64,000 nt of DNA from Myxococcales bacterium (GCA_016720545.1 JADKKK010000004.1:124001-188000), one strand, 5' to 3'. Counted from the stretch's first letter, positions 1 to 8,667 are shown. A program made the numbers and translations. The notes: a model not told the origin generated them from the sequence alone.

Positions 1-1308
1 GTAACCCACGACGCGCTGCGCGTGTACGTGATGGGCGATCGCGCGTTCTCCGGCAGCGAGGCCACGCAGGCCGACGTCGACGCGATGCGCGCGCTCGTGC
101 GCGAGGCGGTGGTCGCCGGGGCCGCGGGCTTCTCTACGGGGCGCACCGACAACCACAGGTCGCGCGACGGGTCGGACACGCCCGCGTCGGAGGCCTCCGC
201 CGAGGAGCTCGTCGGCATCGCGGGCGCCTTCGAGGGCCTCTCCCACGGCGTGCTCCAGGCCGTCTCCGACTTCGACATGGAGCGCGGTCGCGAGCGCTTC
301 GAGGCCGAGTTCGAGGTGCTCGCCCGCATGGCGCGCGCCGCGGGCGGGAAATCGATCTCGATCTCGCTCATGCAGCGCGATCTCGACACCACCCAGTGGC
401 AGCGCATCCTCGAGAAGGTCGAGGGCTGCACCGCCGACGGCGTGCCGATGCGCGTGCAGGTCGGCGCCCGTGGCATCGGCGTGCTCCTTGGGCTCGAGGC
501 CACGTTCCACCCGTTCATCGGCTTCCCCAGCTACAAGGCCATCTCGCAGCTCCCGCTCGCCGAGCGCGTCGCGAAGATGCGAGAGCCCGCCTTCAAGGCG
601 CGCATCCTCACCGAGACCAGCGAGAAGATCGCCGGCGACGGCAGCAACGTGCCCCCCATGGCCGATCGCTTCCTCGCGAACCTCGACTTCATCTCGATGC
701 GCATGTTCCGCCTCGGTGAGCGCCCGAACTACGAGCCCGCGAAGGAAGAGTCGCTCTTCGCCGAGGCGATGCGCTTGGGCAAGCCCGCGCTCGAGGTCAT
801 CTACGACGCGATCGTGGCGAACGACGGCCGCGAGCTCCTGTATTTCCCCGTGTACAACTACTCGGAGTTCAACCTCGACGCTGTGGGCGAGATGCTGGCA
901 CACCCGCTCGCGCTGCCCGGCCTGTCCGACGGCGGCGCGCACGTCGGCACCGTGTGCGACGCGAGCTTCCCCACGTTCATGCTCACGCACTGGGCGCGTG
1001 ATCGTCAGCGCGGCAAGCTCACGGTGGAGCGCGTCGTCAAGATGCTCACCCACGACACGAGCCGGTATATCGGCCTCACCGACCGCGGCACGATCGAGGT
1101 CGGTCAGCGCGCCGACCTCAACGTGATCGACTTCGACCACCTGACCCTCACGCGGCCCAAGCTCGTGCAGGACCTCCCGGCCGGCGGCAAGCGCCTGCTC
1201 CAGGAGTCGCTGGGGTACAAGGCCACGTTCGTCCGCGGCGTGCAGACCGTCGCCGACGGCGTGCTCACGGGCGCCAAGCCCGGCAGGCTCGCGCGCATCG
1301 GCGCCTGA
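1..1308 (+). CDS. D-aminoacylase / N-acyl-D-amino-acid deacylase family amidohydrolase, 5'-truncated by window edge
   Basis: The reading frame is open from base 1, so only the last 435 residues are present and the true start lies outside the window. The first visible residues (VTHDALRVYVMGDRA) resemble the conserved stretch of D-aminoacylases that follows the metal-binding region. The LSDGGAHVG segment near residue 310 matches the family's catalytic Asp region. The C-terminus GTIEVGQRADLNVIDFD is the usual amidohydrolase composite-domain ending. By family, the enzyme hydrolyses N-acyl-D-amino acids or related amides with a zinc centre; the substrate cannot be told from this fragment. The N-terminal HxH metal ligands are not in view. 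The gene converges on the VOC gene at 1407 and is followed by a hairpin at 1341-1370. Confidence 0.85.
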   Translation, partial: VTHDALRVYVMGDRAFSGSEATQADVDAMRALVREAVVAGAAGFSTGRTDNHRSRDGSDTPASEASAEELVGIAGAFEGLSHGVLQAVSDFDMERGRERFEAEFEVLARMARAAGGKSISISLMQRDLDTTQWQRILEKVEGCTADGVPMRVQVGARGIGVLLGLEATFHPFIGFPSYKAISQLPLAERVAKMREPAFKARILTETSEKIAGDGSNVPPMADRFLANLDFISMRMFRLGERPNYEPAKEESLFAEAMRLGKPALEVIYDAIVANDGRELLYFPVYNYSEFNLDAVGEMLAHPLALPGLSDGGAHVGTVCDASFPTFMLTHWARDRQRGKLTVERVVKMLTHDTSRYIGLTDRGTIEVGQRADLNVIDFDHLTLTRPKLVQDLPAGGKRLLQESLGYKATFVRGVQTVADGVLTGAKPGRLARIGA

Positions 1309-1340
1309 CCGGCGAGCCGTCGAAGCGGTGCGAAAGAGTG

Positions 1341-1370
1341 AAGGCCCGCCTCCCACGGAGGTCGGGCCTT
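1341..1370. terminator. Hairpin between convergent genes, probable bidirectional terminator
   Basis: AAGGCCCG-CCTCC, loop CAC, then GGAGG-T-CGGGCCTT form a 13-bp stem with one bulged T. It sits between the amidohydrolase stop (1308) and the stop of the opposing VOC gene (1407). There is no clear T-tract, so termination efficiency is uncertain. Confidence 0.6.
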
Positions 1371-1406
1371 GACTCGTCGCGCGGCGCGGGTGCGCCGGAC
1401 GCGCGA

Positions 1407-2161
1407 CTACATCGAGCCTTCGAAGAGCCCAATCGTGGCGCCCGTGGGGTCTTGGATGACGCTGAAGGCGCCCATGCCGGGCACGGGCACCTTGGCCATC
1501 ATCACCTTGCCGCCAAGCTCGGTGACCTTCGCGTTCGAGGCCTCGAGGTTCGCGACGACGACGAAGGTCATCCAGTGCGAGGGCACGCCGGGGGGCGGCG
1601 CCATGAGCGAGGCGACGTCGTGCTCGCCCGCGGTGAACACCTCGCTCTCGCCGCCACCGGCGAACGGCTTGTTCGTCCACCCGAAGACCTTGTTGTAGAA
1701 GGTCTTCGCGCCCGCGACGTCGCTCGTGCCGAGGGTCTCCCAGCAGAACTCGCCCACCTCGGGCCTGCCGGGGCCGTCGCCGGGGGTCTTGCTCTTCCAC
1801 GCCGTGACGTGCGCGCCCGTGGGGTCTTGAGCGCGCTGAAGCGGCCCACGTCGGGGATGTCGTGCGGTGGAACCATCAGCGTACCGCCGGCCTCGGTGCA
1901 GCGCACCGCCGCGGCGTCGACGTCGTCGACCGCGCAGTAGCTCATCCAGAAGGAGGGCGCGCCCTTCATGTTGGGTGGGTGGCCCATGATGCCGCCGAGC
2001 TGCTTCTCGCCCAGATGGATGAGCGTGTAGATCATGCCGCCCATGTCCACCGGCTTGAGCGTCCAGCCGAAGAGCGCCTTGTAGAAGGTGCAGGTCGCGT
2101 TCACGTCGGTGGTGAGCGCCTCGCGCCAGACGAATCGTCCCGTGCTTGCCGTGCTTGCCAT
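1407..2161 (-). pseudogene. Two-domain VOC (glyoxalase/bleomycin resistance-like) protein, broken by a 1-bp frameshift
   Basis: The start ATG at 2161 has a good ribosome-binding site (GGGAGAACAC before ATG). The first VOC domain (MASTASTGRFVWREALTTD... through DIPDVGRFSALK) runs about 112 codons. The frame then shifts near 1828, and the second VOC domain (VGEFCWETLGTSDVAGAKTF...) continues in another frame to 1407. Both halves show the VOC pattern: a 'FYNKVFGW'-type helix, a SHWMTFVVV or SFWMSY strand and a PTGA segment. The second domain has an intact 'IQDPTGATIGLFE', and restoring one base after 'SALK' gives the equivalent 'DPTGAHV'. The total length of 755 bp is one base short of 252 codons. 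This is either a real mutation or a single-base assembly error. VOC proteins bind metals or small molecules; no specific activity is assigned. Confidence 0.75.
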
Positions 2162-2313
2162 GTGTTCTCCCTCTGCTCCCGCGGTCCGCGGGGGAAGGCG
2201 ACGGTAGCCAGGGAATGCATGCATGTACATGGTCACGCGGACGTTTGTGAGAGCCCTCCCACGAGCCCCACCTCGGTTCGCGCGCCCGCGCCCGATTTGT
2301 GTCGCGATGTCCG

Positions 2314-3609
2314 CTACTTGCCAGCGATCTCGGTGGCGATCTCTTCGGCCGTCCCGAGCACGGGGCTCGTGCCGTGCGCGAGGAGGACCTTGCTCCCTTC
2401 TACCCGCATCGTCGCGCCGCCGCGGCGCCGCGCCGCGTCGCTGAAGTCGAGCACCGAGACCGTGGCCTCGGCGCCCCCCTTCCTGGCGCGCACCGAGTAG
2501 CGGCGAAACCCGTTGTCCCGCTGCTCCTCCACGACGGGACTCGAGGGCGCGAACCCGAGCGAGCGCAGTCGCGTCAGCAGAGCGTTCGAGCTTGGGATGG
2601 GCGTCGCGAGCAGTCGCGACGCCATCACGTCGCCGTTGGCGCCAGAGACGATGATGGCCTGCTCGGCGCCGACGACGCCGCCCGTGCGCGCGAGATCGAA
2701 CACGCTGAGGCGGACGCCGTCGGTGTTCCAGCTCGACCAGGTCCCGAACGGCTGCGAGAGGTACGTTCGGAACGCCACGGCGCCGCGGTCTTCGAGGACC
2801 GCCGTCACCTTGAGGGCGGGGTACTCGCCGAGCCCAGCCGGGAGCGCCCGGGGCCTCGACTCCGCGCTCGTGTAGCTGATCCAGATCCCGAGGTTCCGCG
2901 CGAGCGAGTCGGGGAGGTGGTTCCTCGCGTTGAACGCGCCGCTGGAGCCGCTCGACGCGCCCTGCACGACGTCGCGCTCGGCGACGACCTTGCCAGTGCG
3001 CTTGACCGAAATGACCTCTTTGCCCACGACCGAGCCCGCGCTCCCGTAGCCGCGCTCGCCGCCTTCGAAACCAAATGCGCAGACGATGGCCGCCGGGGAC
3101 CGCGACACCACGAACATGTCAGCGGAGACGTGGTCTTCGGAGGAGTCTTGGTGCTCGCGGATCACGAGCAGGTACTTGAGGTCGCGAACGGCGTCGATTC
3201 TGCGCTCGTCCGGCGCGAAGACCTTGGCGCCGCTCCAGCGGCTCTTGCCAGCGTTCTGCGCGCGCAGGTCCAAGGTGCCTTGCAGGGGCGAGGGGTAACC
3301 CGCGAGGAGCTTCGCCCCGACGATGTCCGTGTCGTGCGCGCCGCCCGTGACGCTGAACGCGTAGCCGGAGGTGGGCTTGCACCGCGGCAAGGCGCGTAGG
3401 CCGCGCTCTGGCACCTTCGAGACGAGCGCGTTCGCGCGCGCGATGTCCGCGTCGATCGCCGCGAGGTCGGCCGCGCGCTCCTTCAGCAGGGTAGGCGCGC
3501 GCTTCGCGCACCCCGCGAGCCCGGCCAGCGCCCCGAGGAGCGCGAGCCCCCACCCGGTCTCCCGAGGTCCGTGCGCCCTCCTTGCGTGTCGCCCGAACGT
3601 TCCGCGCAC
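2314..3609 (-). CDS. Conserved hypothetical lipoprotein
   Basis: The protein has about 431 residues if GTG 3609 is used. A hydrophobic stretch ending in LLGALAGLAGC gives a lipobox with the Cys about 34 residues from this start. The first 30 residues after it contain a helical KERAADLAAIDADIARAN segment, and the rest looks like a globular beta-rich periplasmic protein. No known domain is recognised. The frame stays open upstream to an ATG at 3744, but that would put 78 residues before the Cys and run through three strong hairpins, so GTG 3609 is preferred although GGAGGAGG lies almost against it. The gene lies downstream of fabI on the same strand, separated by a structured 145-bp gap. Confidence 0.65.
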   Translation of the reverse strand: MRGTFGRHARRAHGPRETGWGLALLGALAGLAGCAKRAPTLLKERAADLAAIDADIARANALVSKVPERGLRALPRCKPTSGYAFSVTGGAHDTDIVGAKLLAGYPSPLQGTLDLRAQNAGKSRWSGAKVFAPDERRIDAVRDLKYLLVIREHQDSSEDHVSADMFVVSRSPAAIVCAFGFEGGERGYGSAGSVVGKEVISVKRTGKVVAERDVVQGASSGSSGAFNARNHLPDSLARNLGIWISYTSAESRPRALPAGLGEYPALKVTAVLEDRGAVAFRTYLSQPFGTWSSWNTDGVRLSVFDLARTGGVVGAEQAIIVSGANGDVMASRLLATPIPSSNALLTRLRSLGFAPSSPVVEEQRDNGFRRYSVRARKGGAEATVSVLDFSDAARRRGGATMRVEGSKVLLAHGTSPVLGTAEEIATEIAGK

Positions 3610-3628
3610 GCCTCCTCCGGCCCTGATG

Positions 3629-3667
3629 CTCTCGCGCAGCGAACTGCGTAGCGAGAGGGAACCTCTC
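3629..3667. other. Two overlapping hairpins in the leader of the lipoprotein gene
   Basis: CTCTCGC-GCAG (3629-3639), loop CGAA, CTGC-gta-GCGAGAG (3644-3657) form an 11-bp stem with a 3-base bulge. Its last arm overlaps GAGAGG (3653-3658), which can instead pair with CCTCTC (3662-3667) across a GAA loop. The two structures share bases and exclude each other. Confidence 0.5.
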
Positions 3668-3691
3668 CCAGTAGCGTTAGGGGCCCCACCA

Positions 3692-3724
3692 CCTGGTTTT
3701 GGGTCCCGGCCCAAAACAGCCAGG
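3692..3724. terminator. Probable terminator downstream of fabI
   Basis: CCTGG then TTTTGGG, loop TCCCGG, CCCAAAA, spacer CAG, then CCAGG form a long stem that reads almost the same on both strands. It begins 31 bp after the fabI stop codon on the minus strand. The A/T-rich arm provides a T-tract within the stem. Confidence 0.7.
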
Positions 3725-3754
3725 GTGCTTGTTTGCGGAATCACGATCGCCCAG

Positions 3755-4639
3755 TTAGACCGCCTTGCCCATGATCGAGTAGCCCTTGTCGACGTAGACG
3801 GTCGACCCGGTGATGCCCGCGCCGAGCGGGCTCGCCAGGAACGCGGCTGTCGCGCCGACCTCGAGCGCGGTGATCGCCTCGGGCAGCGGCGAGTTGGCCT
3901 TGGTGTAGTCGATCATGTCCTTGATGAAGCCGATCGCCGAGGCGGCGCGCGAGGCGAGCGGACCCGCGGAGATGCAGTTGACCCGGTGGCCCCACCTGCG
4001 GCCCGCCTCGAACGCGAGCAGGCGGGTGTCGCTCTCGAGGGCGGCCTTGGCCGAGCTCATGCCGCCGCCGTAGCCGGGCACGACCCGCTCGGCCGCGAGG
4101 TACGACAACGAGAGGAACGAGCCGCCGGGCTTCATCGTCGGACCGAAGCGCTGCACGAGCGAGACGTTCGAGTACGCGCTCGTGCCGATGGCCGAGAGGT
4201 AGCCGGCGCGGCTCGTCTCGAGGAGGGGGCGCTTCACCTCGGGCCCGTTCGCGAGGGAGTGGACCACGATGTCGACCGGGTGCTCACCGAGCTCTTCGCA
4301 CATGCGCGCGACCACGCCGCCGATGGATACGTCGCCGTGCTCCCGGTACCGCTTGCTCTCGCGGGTCTCGGCGGGAATGGCATCGAGCGTGTCGAAGTCG
4401 GCGTCGAGCGCGTAAATTCGCTCGAATTCCAGCTTCGCGCCCGAAGAGAGGACCAGCGACTCGTCGAGCTTTCCGCGGCGCAGGAGGGTCGTGAAGATGC
4501 CGTACGCGGGCGGCCAGGTGCCCACGCACACGGAGGCGCCGGCCTCCACGAGGCACTTGGCGATGGCGAACCCGAAGCCCGCGTCGTCGGCCACTCCGGC
4601 GACGAACGCGCGCTTGCCCGTGAGATCGATGGGGAGCAT
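3755..4639 (-). CDS. fabI: Enoyl-[acyl-carrier-protein] reductase (NADH), plant/Chlamydia-type FabI
   Basis: A 294-residue SDR-fold enzyme that catalyses the last reduction of each fatty-acid elongation cycle (trans-2-enoyl-ACP to acyl-ACP, NADH-dependent) in the cytosol. The cofactor region is GVADDAGFGFAIAK (residues 15-28). Catalytic residues fit Tyr180 (SLSYLAAER), Tyr190 and Lys198 (YGGGMSSAK). Between residues 41 and about 107 there is a long insert (GTWPPAYGIF...LRRGKLDES...YALDADFD) that E. coli FabI lacks and that plant plastid and chlamydial enzymes carry. HSLANGPEVKRPLLETSR and GYGGGMSSAKAALESDTR are nearly the plant consensus. The protein is full length. It stands as a single gene followed by a terminator. 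Confidence 0.95.
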   Translation of the reverse strand: MLPIDLTGKRAFVAGVADDAGFGFAIAKCLVEAGASVCVGTWPPAYGIFTTLLRRGKLDESLVLSSGAKLEFERIYALDADFDTLDAIPAETRESKRYREHGDVSIGGVVARMCEELGEHPVDIVVHSLANGPEVKRPLLETSRAGYLSAIGTSAYSNVSLVQRFGPTMKPGGSFLSLSYLAAERVVPGYGGGMSSAKAALESDTRLLAFEAGRRWGHRVNCISAGPLASRAASAIGFIKDMIDYTKANSPLPEAITALEVGATAAFLASPLGAGITGSTVYVDKGYSIMGKAV

Positions 4640-4734
4640 GGGCGCGACTCTTGGTTTTCCGTGGGCGCGCCGTCAACGGGAAAGTAACTACGCGGCGCGC
4701 CCCGCGAGGCGCCGCCGTTCGGGAGAGCCGAGCG

Positions 4735-6516
4735 CTAGAGGTCGTCCGTGCGGCTCCGGACGCCTCCGCGGCCGCGGAAGTCGAAGCGCTCCTCGTCGTC
4801 GTTGGCGAGGCCGGCGAGCTTGCGGAGGGCGGCGAGCTGCGCGCGGGAGGTCGCGTCGCTCGAGAGTGTGTCGAGCGTGTTCGCGTGCCGCGCGAGCGCG
4901 TCCGCCGCGACCGTCTCCGCGACCGGGCTCGTGAAGAGCCCGCCCGAGACGTTCGCCGTGACCGCGCGGCGTCGCTCGCGGAGGAGGGCCGCCACGCCCT
5001 CGCGCACGACCGGATCGCGGTGCGCGAGCAGGGGCGTGAGCGCCGGCACGGAGGCGGCGCCGTTCGTCTTCTCGAGCACGTGGAGGAGAGGCGCGTACTG
5101 CCCCTCCGAGATTCGCGAGACGTTGAAGGACGTGGCGATGAGATCGGTCGGCGCCGCGACGAAGACCGCGAGGAACACGCCGAAGGCGTCGAGCTGGCGG
5201 TGGACGAGCCAGCCTAGCGTGAGCCTCGAGCGCACCATGTGCACGACGAGGCCGAGGCCGACGACCACGAGCGTGGTCCCGAAGATCCCGAGGATGCGGG
5301 CGGACGTGAGGCCGCTCACCTCGACATAGAGCTGGATGCGCCGAAGCGTCCCGAGCGCGAGCACGGCGTTCTGCGCGGCCCACACATAGGCGAGCCCGCG
5401 CGCGAGCTTGGCCCGCGGGTCGAAGTGGAACGCGCCCCGGAAAATGGCGCCGAGCACGACGGTCGAGAGCAGCAGCGCGAGGGTGAGCCACACGGTGCCG
5501 CGGTGAGCGTACTCCGTGTACCCGAGGCCGGCCGGGGGTCGCCCGGCCCAGAGCGACACCGCGTCGAGGGCGTTCACGGCGAGGAAGAGGCCGTTCAACA
5601 CGAAGAGCGTGTTGCGCGCTGTCGAGAGGCTCTGCGGCGCGCACGCGTCGCCGAGGTCGATGGCCTCGTGGCCGCCGAGCCTCGCGACGAACGCCTGGCG
5701 GAAGGCGGGGCGCAGCAGCGCGGCGCCCGCGGTGAGGGACGCGAGCCAGAAGAGCGGCCGGACCGGCGAAGGCAGGGTGACGGAGCGGAGGAGCCTCGCG
5801 CCCCAGGCCTCGAGCACCGGGTTGGCGAGCACGAACACGCCACCGAACACGAGGAGTGCGCCGAGCGGCACGAGCACTGTGCCGAGCGCGAAGGAGGGGC
5901 GCTCGCTGGCGCCGCGGCCGCGGGCGAGGTTCCGGGCGCCGCGGGCGACCCCCACGAGGGCGTGGAACGAGCCGAGCACCGTCGCGCCCGCAGAGGCGAG
6001 CAGATCGGGGAGATACGTGCGCTTTGCACGGAGTGAGATCGCCGTCGCCACGAGGAGGAAGGTCGCCGTGAGGATGCCACCGAACGAGCCCTCCCAGCCC
6101 ACGCCGAGCGCGACCGCGCCGAGGAGCCCGGCCGTGGTCGCGAAGCGGAGGGAGAGCCTCCGCCGTCGCGCGACCGCCACGAGCAGCCCGCCCGCGACGA
6201 GGAAGAAGAGCGTGAGCGAGAGCCCGCCGCCGAGGTGATAGATGAGCACGTCCGCGAGGGCGACGAAGAGCCCCAGGGCGACGAGCTCGGTCGGGCGCGC
6301 CGGGGTCGCCCGTCGCGCCACGGCAGGCCTCGGGGGGACCGCGCCCCGGTAGGGACCGAAGCCGGGGGGCGGCGCGCCATGCCATCCGGCCGATGGACCG
6401 TAGGGAGCAGGCGCCGCTTGGCCGGGCGTGAGCCGCGTGGGCCCGGCGATGGCGGCGGCCGATGGCGCGGCGTCGCCCGAAGGGAGGACGGACGAGGGAG
6501 GGAGGGGGAGCTGCAT
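4735..6516 (-). CDS. DUF4173/DUF4153-like polytopic membrane protein
   Basis: 593 residues. Roughly the first 75 residues are Pro/Ala/Gly-rich and probably cytoplasmic (for example GPYRGAVPPRPAVARR). About ten hydrophobic segments follow, starting at VALGLFVALADVLIYHLGGG. The GLGYTEYAHRGTVWLTLALL stretch resembles the conserved 'YxEYAhxG' signature of DUF4173 proteins. The last 130 residues are soluble and Arg/Ala-rich with a HEAT-like helical pattern (VPALTPLLAHRDPVVREGVAALL). The function of this family is unknown. Its closest upstream neighbour is the divergently oriented ATPase gene at 6642. Confidence 0.7.
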   Translation of the reverse strand: MQLPLPPSSVLPSGDAAPSAAAIAGPTRLTPGQAAPAPYGPSAGWHGAPPPGFGPYRGAVPPRPAVARRATPARPTELVALGLFVALADVLIYHLGGGLSLTLFFLVAGGLLVAVARRRRLSLRFATTAGLLGAVALGVGWEGSFGGILTATFLLVATAISLRAKRTYLPDLLASAGATVLGSFHALVGVARGARNLARGRGASERPSFALGTVLVPLGALLVFGGVFVLANPVLEAWGARLLRSVTLPSPVRPLFWLASLTAGAALLRPAFRQAFVARLGGHEAIDLGDACAPQSLSTARNTLFVLNGLFLAVNALDAVSLWAGRPPAGLGYTEYAHRGTVWLTLALLLSTVVLGAIFRGAFHFDPRAKLARGLAYVWAAQNAVLALGTLRRIQLYVEVSGLTSARILGIFGTTLVVVGLGLVVHMVRSRLTLGWLVHRQLDAFGVFLAVFVAAPTDLIATSFNVSRISEGQYAPLLHVLEKTNGAASVPALTPLLAHRDPVVREGVAALLRERRRAVTANVSGGLFTSPVAETVAADALARHANTLDTLSSDATSRAQLAALRKLAGLANDDEERFDFRGRGGVRSRTDDL

Positions 6517-6641
6517 CCCCGTTAGACGCTCGGTGGACCCGCTCCCTGCGACCGCTCACGCAGGGCAAGGGACCGCTCACGAGCGGAACGCGACGCGGGT
6601 AGTCCGCGCGGGACGACCCCGCTGGTGTACAAGCTGGGCGC

Positions 6642-7277
6642 ATGGGCGAGAACGGTTCGAACGGGCGCTGCCGCATCGTGCTGACGGGGGGGCCGGGCGG
6701 CGGAAAGACCACCGCGGCGGATCTCTTCCGTCGCGAGATTGGCGAGCGGGTGGTGGTGGTGCCGGAGGCCGCCACGCTGCTCTTCTCCGGCGGCTTCCCG
6801 CGCGTGAGCGGCGAGCTGGCTGGCGGGGCGGCGCAGCGCGCGATCTACCACGTGCAGCGCAACCTAGAGGACGTGCAGTCGATGCGCTTCCCCGACCGCA
6901 TCTTGCTCTGCGACCGCGGGACCGCCGACGGCGCCGCGTACTGGCCTACGGCCAGCCCCACCTTCTTCGAGGCGATGGGCACCACCGAGCAGGCGGAGCT
7001 GGCGCGCTACGACGCGGTGATCTTCCTCGAGAGCGCGGCGGTAGGGGGGAGCTCGATCGAGGGAGGCAACCCCGAGCGCATCGAGACCAACGACGAGGCT
7101 GTGGCGCTCGATCGCAAGCTCTACGCACTCTGGAGCAAACACGAGCGCTTCGTCGTCGTGCCCCACAACCCGTCGTTCTTCAAGAAGATCACCCACGGCC
7201 TCGCGGCGATCGAGGCGCTGGTGGCCGAGCTCCACGCCGAGCTCGTCGAGGCTGGTTCCGTCGCGCGCTCACCCTGA
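6642..7277 (+). CDS. NadR/AAA_28-like P-loop ATPase (putative kinase)
   Basis: 211 residues with a Walker A motif GGPGGGKT (residues 16-23) directly after a beta strand (RIVLT). A DRGTADGAAYW segment near residue 90 resembles the Asp-Arg motif of deoxynucleoside and ribosylnicotinamide kinase-like P-loop proteins. The overall pattern (E near VVPEAAT, later ETNDEAVALDRKLYALW) fits the AAA_28 family, whose bacterial members are mostly uncharacterised. ATP-dependent phosphorylation of a small molecule is an inference. The stop overlaps the stop of the convergent PII-like gene by 9 bp. Confidence 0.75.
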   Translation: MGENGSNGRCRIVLTGGPGGGKTTAADLFRREIGERVVVVPEAATLLFSGGFPRVSGELAGGAAQRAIYHVQRNLEDVQSMRFPDRILLCDRGTADGAAYWPTASPTFFEAMGTTEQAELARYDAVIFLESAAVGGSSIEGGNPERIETNDEAVALDRKLYALWSKHERFVVVPHNPSFFKKITHGLAAIEALVAELHAELVEAGSVARSP

Positions 7278-7580
7278 GAATCGCGACGCAGGCCACGCCT
7301 CGACGTCGCTCACCCACGCGACGATGTTCGTCGTGGGGAGGTGCTCGGCCTCGAGCCGCTGGAGCAGCCGGGTGGCGCGGTCGGCGCCCATCACCGCGCG
7401 GATCTCGATGTTGCCCCCGTGCCACGGGTCGGGACGCACCCCGTGCTTGCCCTTGCCACGCACCTCGAGGAGCGACACGCCGACGCCCATACGACGGATT
7501 TCCGCCACGATCTCCTCTTCGGCCGACTCGGGCACGACGAGGGTCACGAGCTTCTGCGGGACCATGGCGGGCAGGTTCAT
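7269..7580 (-). CDS. PII-like (GlnB-fold) regulatory protein
   Basis: 103 residues starting at ATG 7580, chosen because GGAGGAAGGC lies immediately upstream. The ferredoxin-like beta-alpha-beta pattern is visible: KLVTLVVPESAEEEIVAEIRR, then VSLLEVRGKGKHG (residues 36-47, the position of the T-loop base in PII proteins), IEIRAVMGADRATRLLQRL and a final IVAWVSDVE strand. It is shorter than canonical GlnB and lacks its uridylylation T-loop consensus, so it belongs with the broader PII-like group that binds nucleotides or metals. The partner is unknown. It converges on the P-loop ATPase gene. Confidence 0.7.
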   Translation of the reverse strand: MNLPAMVPQKLVTLVVPESAEEEIVAEIRRMGVGVSLLEVRGKGKHGVRPDPWHGGNIEIRAVMGADRATRLLQRLEAEHLPTTNIVAWVSDVEAWPASRFSG

Positions 7581-7685
7581 GCCTTCCTCCCTTCGGTTGG
7601 GCGGCATAGGCACGCCGCTCGCCGGCGGCTCGCTTGCATGTTCATGCCCCGTTCGTAAGGCGCCGCTGGACCGAGCGCAAGCGCA

Positions 7686-7698
7686 AGCAGCCCGTTGA
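7686..7698 (-). repeat. Short dispersed motif TCAAC[A/G]GGCTGCT, inverted copy
   Basis: The reverse complement reads TCAACGGGCTGCT, matching copies at 7846 and 9910. The stretch 7581-7865 between the PII-like gene and the response regulator holds this motif and no supportable gene. Confidence 0.5.
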
Positions 7699-7845
7699 TA
7701 ACTCCCGTCGCCCGCGCGCCGCCGCATCGGCACGGGCTTCGTTGCGATCCTCCGGTGCCTGCTCACCGGCACGAGCAGGCTCCGCGAGCTCCTCGGATCG
7801 CGCCTTGCCCGATGCCGCGCGGACGGCGCGCGGGCTCGGTCGGTC

Positions 7846-7860
7846 TCAACAGGCTGCTAG
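7846..7860 (+). repeat. Short dispersed motif TCAACAGGCTGCTAG, left flank of LytS/LytR pair
   Basis: It lies 5 bp beyond the stop of the response-regulator gene (7866), in the same orientation as the copy at 9910-9923 on the other side of the two-gene unit. Confidence 0.5.
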
Positions 7861-7865
7861 CGGGC

Positions 7866-8606
7866 TCAACGGAGGCCGAGGCGGCGACGCAGCTTCCTGG
7901 CCGACTGGCGAGAAATGTCGACACGGAGCCCCGTGCGCAGATGCGCGACGTATCCGCCGGTCGCGAGCGACTCGAGCCTCTCCACGTGATCGAGGTTCAA
8001 GAGGGCGCGCCGGTGGACCCGCTCGAACGACGACGCAGGGAGCCGCTCCTCGAGCTCTTGAAGCGAATGATCGGTGAGCAGCTTCTTGTCGCGTGTGTGC
8101 ACGGTCACGAGGCTCCCGTCGAACAGCGCGTGGCTGATGTCGTCGGGCGCCAGCAGCGTCACCCCGCCTTTCGTCGGGATCGCGAGCCTTCGCCACGTCG
8201 CCTCGGGCGCGGGCTCGGCCTTGGGCGGCCCGTCGAGGAAGCTCCGCGCGCGCGCGAGCGCCTTCTCGATGCGGGCCTCGTCGGCCGGCTTCACCACGTA
8301 GTCGACGGCACCCACGTCGAAAGCGGCGACCGCGTGCTCGGGGAAGGCCGTGAGGAACACTACGTAGGGGCGCTCCTCGGGCATGCGCGCCGTGGTCTCG
8401 AGACCCGAGAGGCCGGGCATCTGGATGTCCAGGATCGCCACGTCGACGTCCTCCACGCCGAGCGTCTTCAGCACCTCCTCGCCGCTCGAGCACTCGAGGA
8501 CCACCTCGACCCCGGGCAGCTCGGACACGATCCTCGCGACGCGCTTGCGCGCCATGAGCTCGTCGTCGCACACGAGCACCCGGAGGGGCGCGCTCGCGCC
8601 GCTCAC
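7866..8606 (-). CDS. LytR/AlgR family response regulator with LytTR DNA-binding domain
   Basis: 246 residues. The receiver domain (about 8-120) has the acidic pair Asp14-Asp15, the phosphoacceptor Asp60 in ILDIQMPG and Lys106 in DYVVKPAD. An Ala/Pro-rich linker leads to a LytTR domain (about 140-246) with the typical VHTRDKKLLTDHSLQELEERLP and FERVHRRALLNLDHVERL segments. By family, it binds direct-repeat promoter sites as a dimer once phosphorylated by the adjacent LytS-type kinase (8668-9810), whose stop lies 61 bp upstream of this start. Target genes are not evident here. Confidence 0.95.
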   Translation of the reverse strand: MSGASAPLRVLVCDDELMARKRVARIVSELPGVEVVLECSSGEEVLKTLGVEDVDVAILDIQMPGLSGLETTARMPEERPYVVFLTAFPEHAVAAFDVGAVDYVVKPADEARIEKALARARSFLDGPPKAEPAPEATWRRLAIPTKGGVTLLAPDDISHALFDGSLVTVHTRDKKLLTDHSLQELEERLPASSFERVHRRALLNLDHVERLESLATGGYVAHLRTGLRVDISRQSARKLRRRLGLR

Positions 8607-8667
8607 GACGCGCGCCTGCGGCGTGGAGGGAGCGAACGATCGACGGCAGGCGACGGGGCTCGAGAGC

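Noticed and set aside
7581..7865. A possible small gene or tRNA between the PII-like gene and the response regulator
   Set aside because: No cloverleaf, no ribosome-binding site and no conserved peptide was found; only the short TCAAC-type motifs are present.
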